A stretch of DNA of 64,000 bases from Flavobacterium sp. KACC 22761 (GTDB taxonomy: Bacteria; Bacteroidota; Bacteroidia; Flavobacteriales; Flavobacteriaceae): positions 806,001 through 870,000 of the forward strand of contig NZ_CP139148.1 of assembly GCF_034058155.1 (NCBI RefSeq), in the 5' to 3' direction. Under the pieces are notes generated by a model. That model did no database searches. It saw nothing but the letters and a program-made list of their open reading frames with translations, and was not told where the DNA came from. Below are positions 15,467-23,775 of the stretch, one piece after another (position 1 is the stretch's first letter; every line of letters begins with the position of its first letter). Made by a program: the position numbers and the translations under genes.

Positions 15467-16078
15467 ATGAAAAATATACTCTTAATTTGCCTGTTTGCTT
15501 TATCGCTAAACGGGTTTTCTCAAAACAAAAAACCTTCAAATCTTGAAACCATTACACTCGGTGGCGGATGCTACTGGTGCGTTGAAGCAGTTTATGAAAA
15601 TTTAGACGGAGTAAAATCTGTGGTTTCTGGATTTTCTGGAGGAAATGTCCCAAATCCTACTTATGAAGAAGTTTGCACTGGAGAAACCGGTCATGCCGAA
15701 GTAGTTCAAATTACTTACGACAAAAACGTAACGGATATCAATGAAATCTTCAAAGTCTTTTTCACCGTTCACGATCCCACAACTTTAAATCGTCAAGGTG
15801 CAGATGTTGGAACGCAATACCGCTCAGTGATTTTTTATAAAAACGAAGAACAAAAAAAGGCTGCGCAAAGCATTATTGCCGAACTTAATAAAGCAAAAGT
15901 GTATAATAATCCGATTGTGACCAAATTGGAACCTTTCAAAGTTTTTTACAAAGCCGAGGATTATCATCAAAACTATTATGCCAACAATAAAAGTCAGCCG
16001 TATTGCAAAATGGTCATTCAGCCAAAAATCGAAAAATTCGAAAAAGTCTTTAAAGACAAACTGAAAAAGAAATCCTAA
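15467..16078 (+). CDS. msrA: Peptide methionine (S)-S-oxide reductase MsrA, exported
   Basis: This 203-residue enzyme reduces methionine-S-sulfoxide. It has a signal peptide (ending LNGFSQ), the catalytic motif GGGCYWCVEAVYENLDGV (about residues 26-43) and the family segment TGHAEVVQITYD. Export together with the lipoprotein MsrB suggests repair of oxidised envelope proteins. The operon ends in a strong terminator. Confidence 0.96.
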   Translation: MKNILLICLFALSLNGFSQNKKPSNLETITLGGGCYWCVEAVYENLDGVKSVVSGFSGGNVPNPTYEEVCTGETGHAEVVQITYDKNVTDINEIFKVFFTVHDPTTLNRQGADVGTQYRSVIFYKNEEQKKAAQSIIAELNKAKVYNNPIVTKLEPFKVFYKAEDYHQNYYANNKSQPYCKMVIQPKIEKFEKVFKDKLKKKS

Positions 16079-16080
16079 AT

Positions 16081-16117
16081 AAAAGGGGAAATGAATCGAT
16101 TCATTTCCCCTTTTTTA
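16081..16117 (+). terminator. Rho-independent terminator of msrB-msrA
   Basis: A perfect 16-bp stem (16081-16096 with 16099-16114) has almost no loop (CG) and is followed by TT after the terminal T run. It is AT-symmetric enough to act on the converging minus-strand gene too. Confidence 0.9.
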
Positions 16118-16171
16118 TAAATCTGAACTTTCACAAAGTTTGAAACTTTTACAAATGTGAATAAGCTTACA

Positions 16172-16606
16172 TTATTGTTTCGCTACTTTTTTAAATCGCA
16201 TTTTTGCTACATCGCCTTCATTCAAAATCAATTTTCCATCTTTATCAATAGAATAGCTTGTAATTTTTTTCATTTGTTGCAAAAATTGCTGTTCTCCTCC
16301 TCCATCGCAAAACATCATTGTGGTTGGCCCAGGTTCTCCAAAAGTCAAAGAATTCCCTTTTAAAGTATAAGGTGCGCTGTATCCGTTGCATCCATTATTC
16401 CCAAATACTTTTGTTTCTTTTTGATCAAAAGTAATTTGTGGTTTTTTGTTTGGATACAAACCTTCGAAAGCAATTCTTGGTCCAGAAATATACTCTAATT
16501 CCCAAGTTGTATCATAAATGTTCGCTATGCTTTTATCTTTTGAAGCCATACAAGAGTTAAGTAATAAAGTTAAAACCGAAACGACAGCAAGTGTATATTT
16601 TTTCAT
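16172..16606 (-). CDS. META domain (HslJ-like) lipoprotein
   Basis: This protein of about 144 residues has a lipoprotein signal (LLLNSCMAS) followed by a META domain. The domain opens with TTWELEYISGPRIAF and contains the diagnostic FGNNGCNGYSAPYTL and PTTMMFCDGGGEQQFLQ. META proteins such as HslJ are small beta-barrel-like envelope proteins linked to heat or antibiotic stress, but their activity is unknown. I chose the ATG at 16606; another lies three codons upstream at 16615. Confidence 0.85.
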   Translation of the reverse strand: MKKYTLAVVSVLTLLLNSCMASKDKSIANIYDTTWELEYISGPRIAFEGLYPNKKPQITFDQKETKVFGNNGCNGYSAPYTLKGNSLTFGEPGPTTMMFCDGGGEQQFLQQMKKITSYSIDKDGKLILNEGDVAKMRFKKVAKQ

Positions 16607-16786
16607 AAAATGCATTTTTAAAGATTAATAAAATTTGTTTTTTTAAGATTAAAATTCTGTTATAAACATTCCATTCTCAAGATTCATGCCTTTCTGAGCT
16701 TAAATTTCACTACAAATTGAAATTTTCCAATCTCTAAGTTACGTCATTTTATTCAAAACAATCTCAATCAAATACTTAAATTACAA

Positions 16787-16814
16787 TTTGCTAATCTATT
16801 TTTTTCGTAATTTG
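16787..16814 (+). promoter_or_regulatory. Candidate promoter of the aminopeptidase P gene
   Basis: TTTG (16787-16790), a 17-nt spacer and TAATTTG (16808-16814, one nt shorter than TAnnTTTG) would place transcription start near 16820. That excludes the ATG at 16817 and supports the ATG at 16856. Confidence 0.4.
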
Positions 16815-16855
16815 CAATGATAAAAACTAAGAAACCTCAACAAAAAATCAAAAAA

Positions 16856-18259
16856 ATGAAGCAATTAGTAGCATTCTTTGCATTCTTAATTACAATCAAC
16901 CAAATACAATCACAGGAAAATCTTCCTACGGATTATCTTTCAAAAGAATTTCACAAAGGGCGTCGTGAAGCTTTCAGAGCTTTGATGCCTGCCAATTCTG
17001 TTGCAGTAATTTTTTCATATCCTGAAAGAGTTTTTTCAAAAGACGTCAATTACAATTATCATGCAAACCCAGATATGTATTATTTATCAGGCTACAAAGA
17101 AGCTGATGGCGTTTTATTGATTTTTAAAGAACCGCAAGGAGATGAAAAATACAACGAAATCCTTTTTGTGAGAGAAAGAAATGCGAATCGCGAAATGTGG
17201 ACAGGAAGGCGTTTGGGCGTTGAAGGCGCCAAATCAAAACTTGGTTTCTCAACCGCTTACAACGGAAAAGATTTTAATGCTTTTCAAATTGATTTTCAAA
17301 AGTTCGACAAAATAATTTATGATAAGATTCCGACAGATCTAGCCAACGACAAAAGCGGATTCGATCTTTTTGGCTTAATTCAGATTTTCAAATCCAAAGC
17401 TTCAATTACTCAAGAAAATGAATCTTCTACAGATTTATTTAACAACATCACCAATTCGCTTCGCGAAATAAAAACTCCCGAAGAACTTGATTTGATGCGT
17501 AAAACCGTAAAACTTTCCTGCATTGCGCATAATGAAGTTATGAAAGCAGTTGGCCCAGATATGAGCGAAAATGAAGCCGATGGAATTCACTCGTACATTC
17601 ACAGACATTACGGTGCCGAAGACGAAGGTTATCCGCCAATTGTGGGAGCTGGCGCAAACGGATGCATTTTGCATTATGGTGAAAACAACGCGACAAAAAT
17701 TGACAATCAATTACTATTGATGGATGTCGGTTCTGAATATCACGGTTATTCTGCAGATGTTACTAGAACGATTCCGGCAAACGGAAAATTCACCGAAGAA
17801 CAAAAAGCCATTTACCAAATTGTTTATGAAGCGCAAGAAGAAGTTTTTAAACTTTGTAAAGAAGGAACTCCAATTCAGGATTTGAACAAAAGATCCAGAG
17901 AAGTAGTTGCTGCAGGACTCATTAAATTAGGAATTATTACAGACCCAAAAGATGCCCGAATTTATTATCCGCACGGATGTTCACATTTTCTTGGATTAGA
18001 TGTTCATGACAAAGGAAATTACATGGGAACTTTAAAAGAAAACATGATTCTTACTGTTGAACCCGGAATTTACATTCCAGCAAACAGCAAATGCGATAAA
18101 AAATGGTGGAACATTGGCGTTCGTATCGAAGATGACATTTTAATGTTAAAAGATTCATACGAAAATCTTTCTGCAGAAGCTCCAAGAAAATGGCAAGATA
18201 TCGAGGCTATGGCCAAACAAAAAAGCACTTTTAATGAAATGAAATTGCCTAAAATATAA
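16856..18259 (+). CDS. pepP: Exported Xaa-Pro aminopeptidase (aminopeptidase P, M24)
   Basis: This 467-residue metallopeptidase removes N-terminal residues before proline. The chosen start at 16856 gives a clean signal peptide (QLVAFFAFLITINQIQSQ), so the enzyme is periplasmic or surface-exposed rather than cytoplasmic. The N-terminal aminopeptidase-P domain (YYLSGYKEADGVLL) precedes the creatinase-like catalytic domain. Metal ligands appear in LMDVGSEYHGYSADVTRTIP, HGCSHFLGLDVHD, VEPGIYIP and GVRIEDDI, the full five-ligand set. It is probably monocistronic. Confidence 0.93.
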   Translation: MKQLVAFFAFLITINQIQSQENLPTDYLSKEFHKGRREAFRALMPANSVAVIFSYPERVFSKDVNYNYHANPDMYYLSGYKEADGVLLIFKEPQGDEKYNEILFVRERNANREMWTGRRLGVEGAKSKLGFSTAYNGKDFNAFQIDFQKFDKIIYDKIPTDLANDKSGFDLFGLIQIFKSKASITQENESSTDLFNNITNSLREIKTPEELDLMRKTVKLSCIAHNEVMKAVGPDMSENEADGIHSYIHRHYGAEDEGYPPIVGAGANGCILHYGENNATKIDNQLLLMDVGSEYHGYSADVTRTIPANGKFTEEQKAIYQIVYEAQEEVFKLCKEGTPIQDLNKRSREVVAAGLIKLGIITDPKDARIYYPHGCSHFLGLDVHDKGNYMGTLKENMILTVEPGIYIPANSKCDKKWWNIGVRIEDDILMLKDSYENLSAEAPRKWQDIEAMAKQKSTFNEMKLPKI

Positions 18260-18289
18260 AACCGAAAAGTTTTTAAAAGCAACCTAAAA

Positions 18290-18340
18290 ACAAAGCCATT
18301 TGTAAATAAAAAGTATTTACTAATGGCTTTGTTGTTGTAT
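18290..18340 (+). terminator. Hairpin after the aminopeptidase P gene
   Basis: The arms ACAAAGCCATTTGTAAATA and TATTTACTAATGGCTTTGT (18290-18308 with 18314-18332) pair with one mismatch around a 5-nt loop. The T-tract is weak (TGTTGTATAATTT). Confidence 0.65.
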
Positions 18341-18790
18341 AATTTCACGAATATTCGGATTAAAACAAATACAAATAACTAAAAACAAATACATTACAGG
18401 CAAGAGTAAGACTAATAATTTGATTTTAAAACATTCCACATCTCTTTTTTTTGTAAATTAGTAGTCCCAAAATAGACACTATTTATCGCACTTCAATTTC
18501 CCAAACCAGTGAAGATAAGCCGAAAAAAAAATGACGGATTCAAACAAGCGACATGGAGATCTGCATTACCGAAATCCGAAGATCCCACATCTGCAAAATG
18601 AAATCCAATTTTTCTAGCTGAATATCCTAACCGTAATTTTTCGAATCAGGAAAAATCTGCCTCTTCGCATTAATTAAAAAAAATGCACTGCAAGAGAACT
18701 TTGTCTTTTTCACAAAATGCAACCGTGACAAAGTTTTCAAAAAGAACACGTAATAAACAATTCTAGGAAAATTTAACCAATAAAAAAGAA
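18341..18790. other. Long intergenic stretch without a supportable gene
   Basis: I see no coding frame with start and family-like sequence. A 50-codon open stretch on the minus strand near 18,480-18,640 is preceded by an in-frame stop and has no recognisable start. A 9-bp inverted repeat AACTTTGTC / GACAAAGTT (18697-18705 with 18727-18735) lies about 60 nt before the cupin gene and could be an operator or a leader hairpin. Confidence 0.4.
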
Positions 18791-18795
18791 ATGAA

Positions 18796-19173
18796 ATGAA
18801 AACAATTAAAAAGAATTTAATGCCTCTGTTCCTACTATTACTTTTGATATTAAGTGCAAATATCTATGCACAAGATCCCTTAAAAGTAGCGCCTAATGCA
18901 TATAAAAAGGTACTTCTTGAGAATGAAAGAGTAAGAATATTGCAAGTTGAGATTAATCCTGGAGAAACAATTCCATGGCATCATCATCCTGATCACACCA
19001 TCTATGCATTGGCTGATGGAAAAATTGAAATAACCGATAAAGGCAAAGCTCCCATTGTTATGGATATTAAAGCCGGAGATGCCATGTATATACCAGCTGT
19101 TACACATATGGCAAAAAATTTAGGAGATACAACTGTTAATTTGATTGTAACAGAAATAAAAACTAAAAAATAA
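18796..19173 (+). CDS. Exported small cupin-domain protein
   Basis: This 125-residue protein has a signal peptide (hydrophobic LMPLFLLLLLILSANIYAQ) and one cupin domain. Cupin motif 1 is PGETIPWHHHPDHTIYALADG with the metal-binding His cluster and Glu equivalent in KIEIT; motif 2 is AGDAMYIPAVTHMAKNLG. It is a periplasmic metal-binding beta-barrel of unknown substrate. ATGs at 18791 (different frame) and 18796 overlap; the latter opens this frame. The unusually long upstream region may hold regulation. Confidence 0.85.
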   Translation: MKTIKKNLMPLFLLLLLILSANIYAQDPLKVAPNAYKKVLLENERVRILQVEINPGETIPWHHHPDHTIYALADGKIEITDKGKAPIVMDIKAGDAMYIPAVTHMAKNLGDTTVNLIVTEIKTKK

Positions 19174-19209
19174 ACCATGACCGATATCCCAACCTTTTTA
19201 ATTTAACTC

Positions 19210-19248
19210 AAAGTAACAACCTGAATTCAAGTTGTTACTTTTTTTTTA
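19210..19248 (+). terminator. Rho-independent terminator of the cupin gene
   Basis: The stem AAAGTAACAAC / GTTGTTACTTT (19210-19220 with 19231-19241) is followed by T8. Confidence 0.88.
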
Positions 19249-19311
19249 AAGATTATTTTTAAAATGGAGCCAATATATTTTCCGTTCTTTGTAAACTTAA
19301 AAAAACTAAAA

Positions 19312-20271
19312 ATGAAAGCACTTACTTTCTCCACTTTTGGGGATTCAAATGTTTTAGAATATATCGAAATTCCAAATCCTCAATTAAAATCTGATGAAAT
19401 TTTAGTCGAAATGAAAGCCATCGGATTAAACTTTGCCGATGTTTACAGACGAAAAGGAAATTATCATTTAAAAGGAAATCCTCCTTTTATTGCCGGTTAT
19501 GAAGGTGCCGGAATCGTTGTTGACGCAAACAATCACCCCAAATATAAAGTGGGTGACCGAGTGGCTTTCGCCGATGTTCCCTTCGCAAATGCAGAATTGG
19601 TTGCAGTTAATATAAATCATGTCTTGCCTTTGCCTGAAGCAATTTCTTTCGAAACTGCCGCTTCGGTTTTATTGCAAGGTTTAACGGCACATTATTTAGC
19701 AACCGACAGCCATAAAACTCAAAAAGGAGAAACGGTATTAATTCACGCTGTTGCCGGCGGAGTTGGACAAATTCTGACTCAAATCAGCAAACTTTTAGGC
19801 GCGAATGTTATTGGCTTGACCTCTTCTTCAGAAAAAGCGAAAGTTGGTTTTGAACAAGGCGCAGATCATGTTTTTCTTTACAATGAAAATTGGAAATCAC
19901 AGGTTTTCGAAATTGCCCCAAAAGGTGTTGACGTGGTTTACGACAGTATCGGAAGTACTTTAGCAGAAAGTTTCGAAGTCACAAAAGAATGTGGGCAAGT
20001 GGTTTTCTTCGGAATGGCCGGAGGAGATCCTGCGCCTGTAGATCCAAGAATGTTAATGGACGGTTCAAAAACTTTAACCGGAGGCGATTTATGGAGTTAC
20101 TTAAATTCTAAAGAAGAACGCATCAAACGCGCAACACAATTATTCAATTGGATTATCGAGGGAAAAATCAAACTTTCTGAGCCAACTTCTTTCAAATTAT
20201 CAGAAGGAAAACTGGCACACGATTATCTGGAAAGCAGAAAAAGTACCGGGAAAATTATTTTGATTCCGTAA
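19312..20271 (+). CDS. NADPH:quinone oxidoreductase-like MDR dehydrogenase
   Basis: This 319-residue medium-chain reductase of the zeta-crystallin/Qor group is likely to reduce quinones or enones with NADPH. It opens MKALTFSTFGDSNVLEYIEIP, which is why I start at 19312 rather than the in-frame ATG at 19264. It has GLNFADVYRRKGNYH, the nucleotide-binding motif HAVAGGVGQILTQISKLLGA (about residues 144-163) and the closing GKIILIP. No zinc ligands are present, as expected for the quinone branch. It converges with the FAD dehydrogenase gene across an inverted repeat. Confidence 0.9.
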   Translation: MKALTFSTFGDSNVLEYIEIPNPQLKSDEILVEMKAIGLNFADVYRRKGNYHLKGNPPFIAGYEGAGIVVDANNHPKYKVGDRVAFADVPFANAELVAVNINHVLPLPEAISFETAASVLLQGLTAHYLATDSHKTQKGETVLIHAVAGGVGQILTQISKLLGANVIGLTSSSEKAKVGFEQGADHVFLYNENWKSQVFEIAPKGVDVVYDSIGSTLAESFEVTKECGQVVFFGMAGGDPAPVDPRMLMDGSKTLTGGDLWSYLNSKEERIKRATQLFNWIIEGKIKLSEPTSFKLSEGKLAHDYLESRKSTGKIILIP

Positions 20272-20278
20272 TTTTTTC

Positions 20279-20357
20279 GCCACAAATTACACAAATTTTC
20301 ACTAATTTTTTCTCTAAGACTAAAATTTGATTCGTGTAAATTCGTGTAATTCGTGGC
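20279..20357. repeat. Imperfect inverted repeat of the GCCACGAATTACACGAATT type between convergent genes
   Basis: The left arm GCCACAAATTACACAAATTT (20279-) and the reverse complement of the right arm, GCCACGAATTACACGAATTT (20357-), differ at only two positions over this length. The arms flank about 31 nt. It probably acts as a bidirectional terminator and resembles intergenic sequences I associate with flavobacteria. Confidence 0.6.
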
Positions 20358-20365
20358 TATTATTT

Positions 20366-21925
20366 TTATCTCAAAGCCTCCGCAATCATTAAAGCACATT
20401 TTTCGCCATCAATTGCCGCAGAAATAATTCCGCCAGCATAACCTGCTCCTTCTCCGCATGGATACAATCCTTTTATCTGCAAATGTTCTAAAGTCAAAGG
20501 ATCTCTCGGAATTCTTACCGGCGATGAAGTTCGGCTTTCTGGCGCATGCAAAATCGCTTCATTGGTTAAATAACCTCGCATTGATTTCCCAAATTCCTGA
20601 AATCCTTGACGCATAATCTGCGTCAAAAACCCTGGAAAAACTTGACCCAATTCAACCGAAGTGGTTCCTGGAACGTATGATGTTTTTGGAATATCTGCCG
20701 AAACTTTGCTTTGCGTAAAATCGATCATTCGCTGCGCTGGAGCTTTTTGAGTTTGTCCGGCCAAATGCCATGCTTTTTGCTCGATGCTTTTTTGAAATTC
20801 CATTCCCGCTAAAGCACCAAATTTGGCAAAAGGTTTAAAATCTTCTAATTTTAACTCGACAACAATTCCTGAGTTTGCAGTACTCTGATCGCGTTTTGAT
20901 GGTGACCAACCGTTTGTAACCACTTCCCCCGGACTTGTTGCGCAAGGCGCAATTACACCACCCGGACACATACAGAATGAGTACATTCCGCGTCCGTTAA
21001 CTTGTTTCACGATTGAATATGGCGCTGGTGGCAAATGTTCTCCACGGAAATCACAACTGTATTGAATGCTATCAATTAATTCTTGCGCATGTTCTGCACG
21101 AACACCCAAAGCAAAAGGTTTTGCTTCTATTAAAATTTTCTTTTTATCTAATAATTCAAAAATATCACGCGCCGAATGTCCTGTTGCCAAGATTAATTTA
21201 TTGGCATGAATTTTATCTCCGTTTTGAGTTACAACTCCTTCAACTTCGTTATTTTTTACGAGAATATCACTAACTCGGGTTTCAAACAAAACCTGACCGC
21301 CAAATTCCCTGATTTTATTGCGGATATCTTCAATAATTTTAGGCAATTTATTGGTTCCAATATGTGGATGCGCTTCAACCAAAATATCTTCGGAAGCACC
21401 AAAACCTACCAAAAGCTCTAAAATTCGGGTTACATCACCGCGTTTTTTAGAACGTGTATATAATTTTCCGTCAGAATACGTTCCAGCTCCACCTTCACCA
21501 AAACAATAATTTGAATCTTCGTTAACGATATGTTCTCTGTTTATTGCTTTTAAATCGCGTCGGCGCCCGCGTACGTCTTTTCCGCGCTCGAGAACAATTG
21601 GCTTTAAGCCTAATTCAATTAATTGCAAAGCGGCAAAAAGTCCAGCCGGACCAGCACCAACTACAATTACTTCTTGTGCATTTGAAACATCTTTATATAT
21701 AGGAAGTTCAATTTTAGTTTCCTGAAAAGGCTCTCCTTTTAAATAAATTAGAACTTTCAAATTGATTTTAATCGCTTTCTGGCGCGCATCAATTGAGCGT
21801 TTTAAAATGGAAATATGCTGAATTTCGTTTGGAGAAACTTTTATTTGTTTGGACAAATAATCTTTAAGCAACACGTCGTTTGCAGCAGTTTCTGGAGTTA
21901 CCTGAAGTAAAAGTTCTCTTGGCAT
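20366..21925 (-). CDS. NAD(P)/FAD-dependent oxidoreductase (COG2509-type dehydrogenase)
   Basis: This 519-residue flavoprotein has the FAD-binding dinucleotide motif VVGAGPAGLFAALQLIELGL at about residues 90-109, preceded by a roughly 85-residue N-terminal domain. Further FAD contacts are LERGKDVRGRRRD, LILATGHSARDIF and the C-terminal GLYPCGEGAGYAGGIISAA. Conserved cysteines occur in MYSFCMCPGGVIAPCATS. This is the COG2509 family of uncharacterised FAD dehydrogenases found in many bacteria. The substrate is unknown. It is monocistronic as far as can be seen. Confidence 0.88.
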   Translation of the reverse strand: MPRELLLQVTPETAANDVLLKDYLSKQIKVSPNEIQHISILKRSIDARQKAIKINLKVLIYLKGEPFQETKIELPIYKDVSNAQEVIVVGAGPAGLFAALQLIELGLKPIVLERGKDVRGRRRDLKAINREHIVNEDSNYCFGEGGAGTYSDGKLYTRSKKRGDVTRILELLVGFGASEDILVEAHPHIGTNKLPKIIEDIRNKIREFGGQVLFETRVSDILVKNNEVEGVVTQNGDKIHANKLILATGHSARDIFELLDKKKILIEAKPFALGVRAEHAQELIDSIQYSCDFRGEHLPPAPYSIVKQVNGRGMYSFCMCPGGVIAPCATSPGEVVTNGWSPSKRDQSTANSGIVVELKLEDFKPFAKFGALAGMEFQKSIEQKAWHLAGQTQKAPAQRMIDFTQSKVSADIPKTSYVPGTTSVELGQVFPGFLTQIMRQGFQEFGKSMRGYLTNEAILHAPESRTSSPVRIPRDPLTLEHLQIKGLYPCGEGAGYAGGIISAAIDGEKCALMIAEALR

Positions 21926-21989
21926 TGTATCTTATGTATTAGCTTTTCTTTCTATGAAAAGAAGATGCAAAAATACAATTTTGTAATGA

Positions 21990-22245
21990 GATTTTATCTT
22001 TAATGAAAAATTTGCACACAGATTAAAACAGATCAAAGCAGATTTTATGATTAATGCATCTTTCACAAAACCTATATTATTTCTTTTTGGCCACAGATTA
22101 TTATGAATAAAAAGATTTCTTTTCAGAACGATTAGACGCACTGCAGTGCGCCTCTACAGAAAAACTTAGAACCTTAGCATCTGAGAATCTTAGAACCTTA
22201 AAAAAGACTTTGTACCTTTGTCACTTTGAACCTTTGCACCTTTTA
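21990..22245. repeat. Intergenic mosaic of dispersed repeat-like sequences
   Basis: The stretch contains CACAGATTAAAACAGATCAAAG-like words, a GACGCACTGCAGTGCGCCTC palindrome near 22135-22155 and the reiterated TTAGAACCTTAGCATC / TTTGTACCTTTG words up to 22245. These words look like intergenic fillers seen repeatedly in Flavobacterium chromosomes, judged by memory only. No gene is evident. Confidence 0.45.
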
Positions 22246-22251
22246 AAAAAA

Positions 22252-22491
22252 ATGTCTAGAAAAATAAAACTGATTTGGGATTTCCGCGGTCCGGCTTCTG
22301 CAAAAACAGCAGAACATCACGAAATTCATTTAAAAGAATATATCGCTATTGAAAAACTCCCTTTAAATATTACAGGATTTAAAGTTATCGATGATATGTA
22401 CGCCATAGCTTTTATGGTCGTAACCGATGAAAATATGATTCAGGTAAGAGATGCTCTGAAACCGCATCGTGGAGAACTATTTGAAGAATAA
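22252..22491 (+). CDS. Small conserved hypothetical protein (79 aa)
   Basis: This cytoplasmic protein begins MSRKIKLIWDFRGPASAKTA and ends PHRGELFEE. The ATG at 22252 is preferred over an in-frame TTG at 22210, which lies in repeat-like sequence. Two histidines (EHHEIH) and an Asp/Glu-rich second half are present, but no catalytic motif. The predicted fold is a short alpha/beta ferredoxin-like unit by eye, which is weak evidence. It is convergent with the next gene across a shared terminator. Confidence 0.75.
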   Translation: MSRKIKLIWDFRGPASAKTAEHHEIHLKEYIAIEKLPLNITGFKVIDDMYAIAFMVVTDENMIQVRDALKPHRGELFEE

Positions 22492-22514
22492 ATTTCAATG
22501 CTTTAAATTCCAAT

Positions 22515-22566
22515 AAAAAAATCCAAATTCCAACTGCATAATAGCTTTGGAATTTGGATTTTTTAT
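22515..22566. terminator. Bidirectional terminator between convergent genes
   Basis: The arms AAAAAATCCAAATTCCA (ending 22532) and TGGAATTTGGATTTTTT (22548-22564) pair perfectly around a 15-nt loop. A and T runs on either side allow termination from both directions. Confidence 0.85.
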
Positions 22567-22582
22567 GAGAGTCTTTATCTGT

Positions 22583-23005
22583 TTATTTCAGATCAAGTTT
22601 ATAATCGCTAAATGTATAGGTATCATTATTTTTCCCTAATAATTTGACACTTTTAAATTGAACTTCTTCTTCATTTTTGACTTCGTATTTGTAAACATCA
22701 ATGTCTTTGCTACTTTCCGAAGCTTCATAAAACTTGCCGTCTTCAGTCCACCACTTTCCTTTTTCTGTAAAAGTTTCTATTTCGCAGTTTTCTTTTGCAG
22801 TAAACATTATCATATAGGTACCGTCAGCAAATCTTTGTTGTATCCAGTGTTTTTCGACACCATCAATTTGTGCATCTTTCTCAAAGCCTTTCCAAATACC
22901 GACTAATTTAGAATCCTGTTCTTTTTTATCGATCGAAAAACTATAAATTAAAACTGAAAATAGCGCCAAAACCACTATTTTAACTAACGGAGAGATTTTT
23001 TTCAT
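22583..23005 (-). CDS. Small exported protein of unknown function
   Basis: This 140-residue protein has an N-terminal hydrophobic segment (VKIVVLALFSVLIYSF), a signal anchor or signal peptide without a lipobox. The domain that follows starts LVGIWKGFEKDAQIDGVEKH, reminiscent of small lipocalin-like beta-barrel proteins. No assigned family is certain. It begins 5 nt after the stop of the next upstream gene, so the two exported proteins are probably one operon downstream of recQ. Confidence 0.7.
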   Translation of the reverse strand: MKKISPLVKIVVLALFSVLIYSFSIDKKEQDSKLVGIWKGFEKDAQIDGVEKHWIQQRFADGTYMIMFTAKENCEIETFTEKGKWWTEDGKFYEASESSKDIDVYKYEVKNEEEVQFKSVKLLGKNNDTYTFSDYKLDLK

Positions 23006-23010
23006 AAAGT

Positions 23011-23766
23011 TTATTTAGTTGGAATTTCTATTGTTTTTATATAATCATTTAAAAAAAGAAACATAAACGAGTCAATTTGCTTTTCGAGTTTAAACTCTTC
23101 TTCTTTTTTCTTGAGTGACTTATTTTCTCTTCCAGTTCCGGGATTCTCAATTAAAAACGAACTGTTAGAAGAACCAGTTTGAAATCCCATTTCTTTAAAT
23201 TCTTTAAACTGGCTTTTATATTCTTCTGTATGTTTAAAATATCGGAAATAATCAATTTTAAATTTTTGAAATTCCTCTGCATTAAATTTTTTCGATTTAA
23301 TATTGACGCCATTTTTTATTTCTATAAGCTCATAATTTTCATAAAGCGAACTATAACCCATATGAACGTACTGCAACATTTTTCCCGAAGGACAAATCAG
23401 CAATCCAGAATAAAAATTGCATTCAAAATTTTTCTGCTTGCCAAAAATCTCCTTATAAATAGAAACCAAAGAAGAACTCGAGTTGCCATTTTCTTTCTCG
23501 ACATAGTCTTCTTTATAGATATTCTCTACAACTAATTTTCCGTTCAAAAATTTAAAATAGGCAATATAACCTCTCCAATTAGCACTAGAAACACTTGTTA
23601 TTAAATTTTCTGGAATTGGATGGTCCTTAAGATATCCTTCTAGTGGGTTGGATTGAATCCTTAAAGTATCTTTACCGACAATCAAATAATCTGGAACTTG
23701 AGCAGTTGCAAAAGATTTGAATGAAAACAATAAAAAGAAAACAAAAAACAGTCTATAAAATTTCAT
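23011..23766 (-). CDS. Exported hypothetical protein (251 aa)
   Basis: This protein has a signal peptide (FYRLFFVFFLLFSFKSFATAQ) and a mature domain with PDYLIVGKDTLRIQSNPLEG, where DTL and SNPLEGYL resemble Bacteroidota secreted proteins of unknown function. It contains a two-cysteine segment (NFECNFYSGLLICPSGKM) likely to form a disulphide, and a charged, helical C-terminal third. No enzyme motif is visible. The start is nine nt after the recQ stop, which suggests read-through from recQ. Confidence 0.7.
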   Translation of the reverse strand: MKFYRLFFVFFLLFSFKSFATAQVPDYLIVGKDTLRIQSNPLEGYLKDHPIPENLITSVSSANWRGYIAYFKFLNGKLVVENIYKEDYVEKENGNSSSSLVSIYKEIFGKQKNFECNFYSGLLICPSGKMLQYVHMGYSSLYENYELIEIKNGVNIKSKKFNAEEFQKFKIDYFRYFKHTEEYKSQFKEFKEMGFQTGSSNSSFLIENPGTGRENKSLKKKEEEFKLEKQIDSFMFLFLNDYIKTIEIPTK

Positions 23767-23775
23767 GAAACATTT

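Noticed and set aside
16817..16855. Alternative upstream ATG of the aminopeptidase P gene
   Set aside because: It lies directly on the promoter-like TAATTTG box and would put a charged tail in front of the signal peptide.
18470..18650. Short open frame on the minus strand in the long gap before the cupin gene
   Set aside because: It is preceded by an in-frame stop, has no start codon at its head and encodes about 50 residues with no family resemblance that I could defend.
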